NCBI GenBank assembly: GCA_009774345.1
Contig: VSNR01000177.1
Coordinates: 1 to 8,713, forward strand
Reading direction: 5' to 3'
Length of the DNA stretch: 8,713 nucleotides
Source: Lachnospiraceae bacterium
GTDB lineage: Bacteria; Bacillota; Clostridia; Lachnospirales; Lachnospiraceae
Below are positions 1 to 6,439 of this stretch, one piece after another (within the stretch, counting starts at the first letter, position 1; each line of letters starts with the position of its first letter). A program made the position numbers and the translations under genes. The notes beneath the pieces were generated by a model. The model was not told the DNA's origin. It did no database searches and was given only the letters and a program-made list of their open reading frames with translations.

Positions 1-921
1 GTCCGGGAACCGCTCGCCGGCATACGATATCATGCCACTCGTCAGGCTCTCGGTCATCCTTGATGCGGAAAAACAAATCCCCATGCCCGCTGTTTGGCAT
101 CAGACTCATAAATCCATCCATATAAGTAATATAGACAATACTCGTCCATGGCTGTGCTGCGTCGGGGTTCACCCAGAAGCAGATCGAATAACTGTCGCTG
201 TACATGACCTCCCTCGGCAGGTGGACACAGTTTTCTCCCACCTTGCCGCCCGGAAGACAGATCGCCCTCTGTCCATCATACACGCCCGCTGCATAATTCA
301 GCTCTGCCCCATTGAAAATCCCTTTATGCTCCATCTTATCATCAGACAGATCCTGTGCAAAAGAAAACCGCGTAGGACACAGATTGCGCGTCACAAACAG
401 CCTGTCATGGTATTTTTCCAGAAATTCCGCCTCCCCGCAGGGCATTCCGTAAAAGTCTCCCACACCAAACTGCGCACCATAGCTTGCAAGCATTTTAACC
501 TGTGCTGTGTTCTCAATTCCCTGTGCTACAATACCGCATTCCAAATCTCTACCCAGACTGATCACATTGCGCAGGATGTAGACGCTTTTCTTGTTGTACT
601 GTGTCTTTGCTAACAGATTGGCATCCAGTTTCAACAGCTTAGATGGAATGCGCTGCAATACATAGAGCGATGACGAGGCGAAATTATCAATCGCAACCTT
701 AAAGCCTGCATCCAGCAGACTCTGAGCCACCGCATACAGTTTCTCGCCACTCTGGGCAAAATCATGCTCTTCAATACATAATTGTATTTCCTCATAGCCA
801 ACTTGATACTGGTCAAGGCACTCCGTGATGACAGCGATGCTGTTCTTCTGTTGTTATAAAGCCCTGTCAGATAGTCCGTATTCCTCTCCTTACTTTCCAG
901 TTTGTGAAAAAATGTCCCCAT
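1..921 (-). pseudogene. Broken GGDEF-EAL-LamG protein (c-di-GMP type), internally deleted and cut by the window edge
   Basis: The reading frame opens at ATG 921, eight bases after a GGGGTGA ribosome binding site (930-936). It gives a short lead-in and the first conserved GGDEF-domain motif, DYLTGLYNNRR. At about 850-840 the homology jumps to another frame, which is open from 853 to the window edge. That frame matches the second half of an EAL phosphodiesterase domain: a degenerate ITE-like strand (CIEEHDF), then VAIDNFA where DDFG is usual, LLKLDANLL, and AQGIEN where AEGVE is usual. A LamG/concanavalin-like jellyroll follows (SICFWVNPDAAQPWTSI, then FFRIKDD). The rest of the GGDEF domain and the EAL signature are absent, so this is a deletion plus frame change, not a simple sequencing slip. 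The remaining EAL core has lost acidic metal ligands. It overlaps the 3' end of the DHH phosphoesterase gene and probably shared its transcript. Domain identities come from motif recognition; the continuation left of position 1 is not visible. Confidence 0.8.
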
Positions 922-1900
922 CGTCTGTTTCACCCCACTCTTTGATCACCGTGATAAACCGATTTCTGATATCTTTGAGCAGCGCCGCCTTCTGTGCCGC
1001 ATCTCCGTCAAATGGGACAAAGCCGCCCGCCATAGAGGCATGTCCGCCGCCGTTCCCAATTCCTTCCAGCGCCTTGCTGATAATCCTCCCTGCATCAAGC
1101 GTCAAACGCTTGCTGCGCACAGAGAGCTTGATCCCCCCATCTTTTGCCGAGTACACTACCGAGAAAGCTACCTCCTTGAGCGCCAGCATAAAGTCCGAAA
1201 TATCCGCAATGACCGGACAGTCAATCCCAGTATCCGCAAAGCTGATCTCCTCATAGACCTCAATATTGGAGATTGCCTTGGAGTAAGCAACCAAATCGCC
1301 AAAGCACAGCATACTGTTCTCAAGCATGGAGATAATCCCATAATCGCAGTCATCAAACATTTTGTAGAGCATCTCTATATCCAGCTTGCTGACACCGCGC
1401 GTGAGGTTGTTGGTGTCTATGCGAATGCCATATGTGAGCGCTGTCGCAATATTGCGATCCACCGGCACATTATTTTCATAAAAATACTGTGCAATCATTG
1501 TCGCGCACGCCCCGACCTGCGGCCGGATATCCTGAAATCGATAGTCAAACATGTCATTGTAAGGATGATGATCCACACAGATAATCTCATCTCCTGTAAT
1601 GTCAATAATATTCGAGTTTCCCTTCTGAGAATCTACCAATATCACTTCATCTTCGTCATTTAGCACGTTTTCCAGCTCATCTACATTCAGAAGCCTGATG
1701 CCTATGAGCTCCACCAGCTTGCCTGTGCTGTAGCGGTCGATCTTTCCTTTGTAGCATATGGTCGCATTCACCCCGCGCATCTCCAGCAGCCGCTGCAATC
1801 CATATGCACTCGCGATCGCATCTGGATCAGGGAAATTATGCGTCTGTATATACACATGCTTCCTGTTTATCGCTCCAAGCAATTGTTCGAATCTCGTCAT
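890..1900 (-). CDS. DHH-DHHA1 family phosphoesterase (NrnA/GdpP-like bifunctional fold)
   Basis: 336-residue cytoplasmic phosphoesterase. The DHH domain shows motif I HNFPDPDA (21-28), VDSQ (89-92), the signature DHH at 110-112, and GIRIDTNNLTRG (158-169). The C-terminal DHHA1 substrate-binding domain carries GNGGGHASMAGG (282-293). All metal-binding Asp and His positions look intact. Related enzymes hydrolyse short oligonucleotides (nanoRNA), pAp, or linear or cyclic dinucleotides using Mn2+; which substrate applies here cannot be read from the sequence. There are no transmembrane, PAS or GGDEF segments, so it is not a full GdpP. ATG 1900 is preferred over an in-frame GTG at 1918: a run of seven G (1907-1913) followed by CAGGTT gives a ribosome site at normal distance, and the predicted transcription start falls at about 1918. 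The 3' end overlaps the broken EAL gene, which suggests a dinucleotide-turnover operon. Confidence 0.92.
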   Translation of the reverse strand: MTRFEQLLGAINRKHVYIQTHNFPDPDAIASAYGLQRLLEMRGVNATICYKGKIDRYSTGKLVELIGIRLLNVDELENVLNDEDEVILVDSQKGNSNIIDITGDEIICVDHHPYNDMFDYRFQDIRPQVGACATMIAQYFYENNVPVDRNIATALTYGIRIDTNNLTRGVSKLDIEMLYKMFDDCDYGIISMLENSMLCFGDLVAYSKAISNIEVYEEISFADTGIDCPVIADISDFMLALKEVAFSVVYSAKDGGIKLSVRSKRLTLDAGRIISKALEGIGNGGGHASMAGGFVPFDGDAAQKAALLKDIRNRFITVIKEWGETDDGDIFSQTGK

Positions 1901-1924
1901 AACCTGCCCCCCCGTCACACCAGT

Positions 1925-1953
1925 ATTATATCATCTGGAATCGTATACTGAAT
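1925..1953 (-). promoter_or_regulatory. Promoter of the DHH phosphoesterase gene (extended -10)
   Basis: On the minus strand TATAAT lies at 1930-1925, preceded by TGA, giving a perfect TGnTATAAT extended -10. The -35 at the 17-base spacing (1953-1948, ATTCAG) is poor, as is common with extended -10 promoters. The predicted start near 1918 leaves a leader of only about 18 bases that holds the G-rich ribosome site. Confidence 0.7.
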
Positions 1954-2014
1954 AATTACATCTTACCATAAATTTCTGTGTCTGTCGCGCTTTTACTTAT
2001 GTAATTTTCATTCA
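1949..2014. repeat. Long inverted repeat between divergent promoters (candidate operator pair)
   Basis: TGAAT-AATTACAT (1949-1961) is mirrored by ATGTAATT-TTC-ATTCA (1999-2014), a perfect 8-bp core plus a second 5-bp match after a 3-base insertion. The left arm overlaps the -35 region of the leftward promoter and the right arm lies just upstream of the rightward -35. Binding by the adjacent AraC-type regulator is possible but unproven. The sequence is AT-rich, so part of the match could be chance. Confidence 0.4.
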
Positions 2015-2023
2015 ATTCTTCAC

Positions 2024-2052
2024 TGGAAAATACCCGGCAACCATGCTATAAT
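2024..2052 (+). promoter_or_regulatory. Promoter of the AraC-family regulator gene (extended -10)
   Basis: TGCTATAAT at 2044-2052 is a perfect extended -10. TGGAAA (2024-2029) sits 17 bases upstream as a weak -35. Predicted start is near 2059, leaving a leader of about 33 bases that ends in the GGAGGTGG ribosome site at 2081-2088. Confidence 0.75.
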
Positions 2053-2091
2053 GATTTGCAACACGCAATATCATCTGTCGGGAGGTGGACT

Positions 2092-2982
2092 ATGTACACT
2101 CTGTTTGAACCGGGAGATCTGCTCAACTCTCCCTATGAGGCGCTGCTGTTTGACACTGCAAAGCACAGCTTTCCTATCCGGGCTCACTGGCATCATTATA
2201 TGGAGATCATTCTGATGGTTGAAGGCACTGCCATCGTTGAGAGTGATGAAAAAAAATACCGTCTGCATGCTGGCGATATGGCAGCGCTTCCACCCAAGTG
2301 CATTCATGCCATTTACCGCGAGACTGGCAGCGCAGAACATCTGATCTACTATGTGATCAAATTTGACTTGAACCGATTCCGTGAAAATATTGGATATGTA
2401 CCGCAGCTCAAGAGTGCCATCCAACAGGCAGTGGAAAATTCCGATGTGTCCTTTTATTTCTCCTCACAGGAGCTTGCAGGATTTCCCATCTACGAATTTG
2501 TCAGCGGCTGCGTGCGCGAGGCGCAGACCATGCACTACGGGTATTATATGATTATGTATTCCTACCTTAACTGTATCCTGGTCAATATGCTGCGCATCTG
2601 GAGCGAGAAGGGCTTTACGCCGTCCTATGAGGTTTCTGCCCCGTCTGGCAGCTCCATCGAGACGATCACAGAGTACATTGACGCGCACTCTGACCAGCCG
2701 CTCAAAGTGGAGCAGCTCGCCGCGCGCTGCAACATGAGTTACTCCTTCTTTGCCAGGCAGTTCCGCCAGCTCTACGGACGCTCCTGCAAGGAGTATATCG
2801 AGTATATCCGTGTGACCAAGACCGAGGACATGCTGCTCTTCACAGACTACGATATGACCTACATCAGTCAAGCAGCTGGTTTTTCTGATTGCAGCCACAT
2901 GATCAAGACCTTTCGGAAATACAAAAATATTACGCCAAAGCAGTTCCGCATCCAGAACACCAAATTCCGGCGCAGCTCCTAG
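2092..2982 (+). CDS. AraC/XylS family transcriptional regulator with N-terminal cupin domain
   Basis: 296-residue DNA-binding regulator. The N-terminal half is a cupin-like ligand-sensing domain with the typical HWHHYMEI strand (32-39) and GDMAALPPKCIHAI (61-74). A linker around 180-190 leads to a C-terminal pair of helix-turn-helix motifs: the first around 205-229 (KVEQLAARCNMSYSFFARQF), the second around 255-286, ending in the family-typical FRKYKNITPKQFR. The length is normal for cupin-AraC sugar regulators of Firmicutes. ATG 2092 follows GGAGG at 2081-2085 with six bases between; an upstream in-frame TTG at 2056 lies before the predicted transcription start and is rejected. The gene is divergent from the DHH phosphoesterase and convergent with xylulokinase. 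The ligand and targets are unknown. A link to pentose use is suggested only by the neighbour, and the possible self-regulatory repeat lies upstream. Confidence 0.93.
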   Translation: MYTLFEPGDLLNSPYEALLFDTAKHSFPIRAHWHHYMEIILMVEGTAIVESDEKKYRLHAGDMAALPPKCIHAIYRETGSAEHLIYYVIKFDLNRFRENIGYVPQLKSAIQQAVENSDVSFYFSSQELAGFPIYEFVSGCVREAQTMHYGYYMIMYSYLNCILVNMLRIWSEKGFTPSYEVSAPSGSSIETITEYIDAHSDQPLKVEQLAARCNMSYSFFARQFRQLYGRSCKEYIEYIRVTKTEDMLLFTDYDMTYISQAAGFSDCSHMIKTFRKYKNITPKQFRIQNTKFRRSS

Positions 2983-3011
2983 AGCATGTTTCCTCCCTGT
3001 GGCTGCACAAT

Positions 3012-3048
3012 AAAAAACAGAACCATTCCTTACGAAGAATGATCCTGT
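3012..3048 (-). terminator. Rho-independent terminator of xylulokinase gene
   Basis: Read on the minus strand, ACAGGATCATTC pairs with GAATGGTTCTGT with two mismatches around a short loop. The stem is followed directly by a run of T (A-run at 3012-3017 on the plus strand). It lies about 20 bases past the xylB stop. The plus-strand side lacks a T-run, so it serves mainly the leftward transcript, although the hairpin sits between two convergent genes. Confidence 0.85.
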
Positions 3049-3068
3049 CTTGATGTGGTACAGACCGC

Positions 3069-4544
3069 CTAAGAAATCTTTGGAAATAATTCCTTTACAG
3101 CCGGATAAATCTGAACAAACTTGCGGTAGCGCTCCTCATAGCGCGCCGCAGTCTCTTTGTCTGGCTGTACACTGTCAATGACCTTGACAAGCTTCTGCGC
3201 AGCCTCCTCCACCGAGGAATATTCACCGCACGCGACTGCCGCAAGGATTGCCCCGCCATAGCCTGGTCCCTCCTCGCTCTCAATCATGTCGAGCCTTATG
3301 TTCAGCACATTGGCAAAGATTTTTTTCCAGAGTGGACTCTTCGCGCCGCCGCCGCAGATCTTGGAAGCCTGTATGTCGATGCCAAGGCTTTTTGCCACCT
3401 CAAACGAATCGCGGATCGCAAACGCCACGCCCTCCAGCACCGCCTGATACAGATCGGCGCGCGTCGTGTCCATCGTCATGCCAATGAACGTGCCGCGGGC
3501 ATTCGCATCATTGTGCGGCGAGCGCTCCCCCATCAGATATGGCAGGAAATAGACATGATTTCTGCCAAGCATCTCATCGGTGACTGCCTCCTGCTCCTTT
3601 GCAAATGCTGTCGTCTGTAAGATTTCCTCCATCCACCACTTGTTGCAGGAGGCAGCGCTCAACATACAGCCCATCAAATGATACTTTCCGTCCGCATGAG
3701 CAAACGAGTGCAGCGCATTGTTTTGATCGACGCCAAACTTCCTGCTGGAAATAAAGATTGTTCCACTTGTGCCAAGTGAAATATTACACATTCCGTCACC
3801 GACTGTACCCGTGCCAATCGCGGCTGCCGCATTGTCGCCTGCGCCTGCTGCCACTTTGACCTGCTCAGACAGTCCCAACTGTGCAGCCACCTCGGGCTTC
3901 AAAGTGCCAACCACCTCATAACTCTCATAAATATGGGCAAGCTGGGACTCCTTCACCCCGCAGATCTCCATCATCTCCTGCGACCAGCACTTGTGCTCCA
4001 CATCAAAAAGCAGCATTCCCGACGCATCCGATACATCGGTACAGAAGCTGCCTGTAAGCATATACGCGATATAGTCCTTGGGCAGCATGATCTTGCTGAT
4101 TCTGGCAAAATTCTCAGGCTCCTTATTTTTTACCCAGAGAATCTTTGGCGCCGTGAATCCTGTAAAAGCGATATTTGCCGTGTACTTCGAGAGTTTATCC
4201 CTGCCGATAACTTGATTCAGATAATCCGTCTCTTCCTGCGTCCTGCCGTCATTCCACAGAATTGCCGGGCGAATAACCTCGTCCTGCGCATCCAGAATCA
4301 CAAGCCCATGCATCTGTCCGCCAAAGCTGATGCCCGCTACCTGAGATTTGTCACAGTCCGCGGTCAGCTCCTTCAAGCCCTCTTGCACCGCACGCCACCA
4401 GTCCTCCGGCTTCTGCTCACTCCAACCCGGCTGCGGGAAATACAGGGGATACTCTCTGGACACAATCTTTCTGATCTCGCCAGTTCCCTCCATCAACAGC
4501 AGCTTAACTGCTGATGTCCCTAGATCTACGCCAATATAATACAT
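3069..4544 (-). CDS. xylB: Xylulokinase (D-xylulose kinase, FGGY family)
   Basis: 491-residue cytoplasmic kinase that transfers phosphate from ATP to D-xylulose, making xylulose 5-phosphate for the pentose phosphate pathway. It has the two FGGY actin-like ATPase lobes. The N-lobe starts with YIGVDLGTSAVK and contains the substrate-binding GGQMHG (75-80) and LWNDGRT (96-102), both typical of xylulokinase rather than glycerol or gluconate kinase. FTGFTAPKILWV and LPKDYI follow. The C-lobe has GAGDNAAAAIG with the likely catalytic base Asp237, SLGTSGT (256-262), and the FLPYLMGERSPHN and GGGAKSPLWKK signatures. The length matches the E. coli enzyme closely. The start is ATG 4544, seven bases after GGAGGA (4552-4557); an open extension upstream is not protein-like. 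It stands alone, without xylose isomerase or a transporter beside it in this window, and has its own promoter and terminator. Confidence 0.95.
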   Translation of the reverse strand: MYYIGVDLGTSAVKLLLMEGTGEIRKIVSREYPLYFPQPGWSEQKPEDWWRAVQEGLKELTADCDKSQVAGISFGGQMHGLVILDAQDEVIRPAILWNDGRTQEETDYLNQVIGRDKLSKYTANIAFTGFTAPKILWVKNKEPENFARISKIMLPKDYIAYMLTGSFCTDVSDASGMLLFDVEHKCWSQEMMEICGVKESQLAHIYESYEVVGTLKPEVAAQLGLSEQVKVAAGAGDNAAAAIGTGTVGDGMCNISLGTSGTIFISSRKFGVDQNNALHSFAHADGKYHLMGCMLSAASCNKWWMEEILQTTAFAKEQEAVTDEMLGRNHVYFLPYLMGERSPHNDANARGTFIGMTMDTTRADLYQAVLEGVAFAIRDSFEVAKSLGIDIQASKICGGGAKSPLWKKIFANVLNIRLDMIESEEGPGYGGAILAAVACGEYSSVEEAAQKLVKVIDSVQPDKETAARYEERYRKFVQIYPAVKELFPKIS

Positions 4545-4622
4545 ATACACTTCCTCCATTCTTTTGAATTCACGCCAGCCCCTTCTCTGCACATACACGC
4601 GCCTTCTACAGTTCCTAAAGAC

Positions 4623-4651
4623 AGTATACATGATTTTAATCAAATTATCAC
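4623..4651 (-). promoter_or_regulatory. Candidate xylB promoter
   Basis: On the minus strand TATACT (4628-4623) matches five of six -10 bases, with GTGATA (4651-4646) as a four-of-six -35 at exactly 17 bases. The predicted start is about 72 bases before the ATG. Without it, xylB could only be read from the promoter of the small gene upstream. Confidence 0.5.
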
Positions 4652-4666
4652 GGTATAAACTATATG

Positions 4667-4685
4667 AAATTTACCTAATAAATTT
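4667..4685. repeat. Inverted repeat upstream of xylB (candidate operator)
   Basis: AAATTTA-cctaa-TAAATTT is a perfect 7-bp inverted repeat with a 5-base spacer. It ends about 16 bases upstream of the proposed xylB -35, where an activator or repressor could bind. It consists only of A and T, so chance is a real alternative. Confidence 0.35.
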
Positions 4686-4715
4686 GACTTTTTACGTAGT
4701 ATCTTCGTCTCAAAT

Positions 4716-4898
4716 TTATTCCTTGATAATATCTAGCTCTGTGAGATTTACGCCGGATGAAGTCAATATTACTTTTAACTCAATATAACGGCGCTTCATT
4801 TTCCTGTATGCTGCCGATTCCTTTTCTGTATCGATCATATAGTCCTGAAGCCTTGCAAATTCTTCAATATTTTTTTGCATCAATTCTTTATCTGACAT
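4716..4898 (-). CDS. Small helical protein of unknown function (60 aa)
   Basis: I do not recognise the family. The 60-residue product is charged and looks almost wholly alpha-helical up to about residue 45 (KELMQKNIEEFARLQDYMI, then RKMKRRYIELKVIL), followed by a short tail SSGVNLTELDIIKE. There is no signal peptide, membrane segment or metal motif. It is supported as a real gene by a good ribosome site (AGGGTGAT just before ATG 4898) and a near-consensus promoter about 50 bases upstream. It lies between the DAC-like gene (84 bases upstream) and xylB (171 bases downstream). No terminator separates it from xylB, so some read-through into xylB is likely. Confidence 0.6.
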   Translation of the reverse strand: MSDKELMQKNIEEFARLQDYMIDTEKESAAYRKMKRRYIELKVILTSSGVNLTELDIIKE

Positions 4899-4945
4899 AC
4901 AATCACCCTACCTTCATTTTCTATCCTGTTGATTGTTCCATCTTC

Positions 4946-4974
4946 ATCATAACAGATTCCTGAATATGTGTAAA
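4946..4974 (-). promoter_or_regulatory. Promoter of the 60-aa gene
   Basis: TTTACA (4974-4969) and TATGAT (4951-4946) on the minus strand are each five of six matches to consensus, at the ideal 17-base spacing. The predicted start near 4939 gives a leader of about 40 bases. It sits wholly in the gap after the DAC-like gene, so it starts a new transcript for the small gene. Confidence 0.7.
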
Positions 4975-4982
4975 GTCAGTTC

Positions 4983-6374
4983 TCACAAGATCACATTGAT
5001 CATCCCGTCCTCCGACATGACGACTGCGAGACAGATCTCCTTGGGATGACTCACTTTGTATCCCGTGATATAATTCTTGATGGAATTATAGCGCGCCCCT
5101 CTGCCATAATCCCCCTCCACGACCATCTGACCATCGACAATGACGCCGATCGCATGACAGTCGCCGCTTAGGTCCGCAAAGACCGCGCCGTCAATCGCAG
5201 TGATGCCCTGCAACACTTCCTCCTTCGCCTCTGCAAGCGCAAACGGCTTTACCTTAAATCCCCGCCGGTAGCGCGACAGCCGGTTGTCGATCTCCGCCGC
5301 AATCCCTCTCTTCTCCATAAAGACAATCGACGTGCCGTGCCTGCACACGCTCGATACACGCCGGACAATCTGCTGGAGCTTGTCCATCCTGTCTGGAATC
5401 CCAAAATCCTGCCCAAAGCTGACCATCTTGCCAAGATCTGCATATTTATCTACATCGGGCTGCATCGCCGGAATAAAGTAATTTCCCTCGCGGTAGGTCA
5501 GAAGCTTCTCCCCCTCCTTATGTATGCTCCACACCAGCGCGCCCTCAAAGACCACGCACAGCCCCGACGCCTGCTCTGCCATGCTCCCGCACAGCACGCT
5601 TCCCTCGATCACGCGCTCTGGCAGCTTGACCCACAGTCCCGACTCTGTACCGGAAACTTCCATCAATTTGCGGACGGGCCGCATATTCTTTGTCTTGAAC
5701 TTGATCAAATCCGATTTTCGCTCGCGCCGGAAATATACTGCACCGCCCAAATCCTGTGGAATCGACTTTTCACTGAAAAATATCCGCGTCCTGACTGCCC
5801 GCCCCTCATAAGGCATCGCAGAAATCTGTATAAAATTAATCTGGTCCGGCAGCTTATTCACACGAATGACCTCCTGCACATAGTTGTCCAAAAGCCACTT
5901 TCGCTCCAACAGCCTGCCAAAAAACAACTTTTCTCCTGAGCGTCTGCACAGCTCCTCAAGAAGTGCCATATCATAGAATTTCGGCACTAATTCTTCCAGA
6001 ATAATCCGCGCAAGGATTGTATTGGCTTCACACGATGTCCCCCATGCCAAAACCCAGTACAGCCTCCTTCTGCTCTGGTCAGAACCTGCCCTGTGATCAT
6101 CCGTCTCCGATACTTTTGCAAAGCAGTACCGCAGACCGTTCTTGCCGGCAAGCCCCTGCGCAAGCGCCGCATCCGCGTCCTCCACAACAGGAAAATGCGC
6201 ATACTCGCCGTCTTTGTCCACGTCCGCTATTTCCTGAAACAGAAATAAAAACATCTGATAAGCAGGACTGCAATGCGTAAAATGACTGCGCATCAGATGG
6301 CGCAGCGCATTGTTCAAATATGTAGTTTCTGGTAATTGTTCAAATAGTTTGTCGTTGAGATGAAATGGTTTCAT
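4983..6374 (-). CDS. Divergent diadenylate cyclase-like (DAC/DisA_N) protein with long N-terminal region
   Basis: 463 residues. The last 120 or so fit the fold order of DAC domains, which join two ATP into cyclic di-AMP: a strand HGTSIVFMEK (346-355), a helix around 379-389, then AIDGAVFADLSGDCHAIGV containing the DGA motif (395-397), a Gly-rich turn GDYGRGARYNS (421-431), and a final strand pair LAVVMSEDGMINVI (449-462). In classical enzymes the second motif is RHR; here it reads RYN at 428-430, so activity is uncertain. The N-terminal 340 residues have no motif I can name; they are mixed alpha/beta, with no signal peptide or membrane helix, and could be a sensor module as in other DAC fusions. 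ATG 6374 follows AGGAG by nine bases. The Rpn-like gene ends 65 bases upstream with no terminator between, so the two may share a transcript. The DAC call rests on motifs alone. Confidence 0.62.
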   Translation of the reverse strand: MKPFHLNDKLFEQLPETTYLNNALRHLMRSHFTHCSPAYQMFLFLFQEIADVDKDGEYAHFPVVEDADAALAQGLAGKNGLRYCFAKVSETDDHRAGSDQSRRRLYWVLAWGTSCEANTILARIILEELVPKFYDMALLEELCRRSGEKLFFGRLLERKWLLDNYVQEVIRVNKLPDQINFIQISAMPYEGRAVRTRIFFSEKSIPQDLGGAVYFRRERKSDLIKFKTKNMRPVRKLMEVSGTESGLWVKLPERVIEGSVLCGSMAEQASGLCVVFEGALVWSIHKEGEKLLTYREGNYFIPAMQPDVDKYADLGKMVSFGQDFGIPDRMDKLQQIVRRVSSVCRHGTSIVFMEKRGIAAEIDNRLSRYRRGFKVKPFALAEAKEEVLQGITAIDGAVFADLSGDCHAIGVIVDGQMVVEGDYGRGARYNSIKNYITGYKVSHPKEICLAVVMSEDGMINVIL

Positions 6375-6439
6375 CGTGGTCGTCTCCTATGTTATGGAAC
6401 ATCATTTGCCATTGCGTTGCACACTCGAACTCGATCCCT

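Noticed and set aside
32..613. Long plus-strand open frame opposite the EAL-LamG remnant
   Set aside because: The minus strand shows clear EAL and LamG homology here; the plus product has no recognisable domain and no ribosome site.
1040..1663. Plus-strand open frame of 207 codons inside the DHH phosphoesterase gene
   Set aside because: Antisense to a gene with intact catalytic motifs; a codon-bias shadow.
2092..2982. Naming the AraC-type gene as the xylose regulator xylR or the arabinose regulator araC
   Set aside because: Ligand specificity cannot be read from the cupin domain and the only support is one neighbouring gene.
3933..4514. Plus-strand open frame of 193 codons inside xylB
   Set aside because: Antisense to a full-length, strongly conserved kinase.
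5337..5939. Plus-strand open frame of 200 codons inside the DAC-like gene
   Set aside because: Antisense shadow; no domain, no ribosome site, and the minus frame is continuous over 463 codons.
4983..6374. Calling the gene disA or cdaA
   Set aside because: The DAC-like domain is C-terminal, lacks RHR, and no DisA helix-hairpin-helix or CdaA membrane helices are present.
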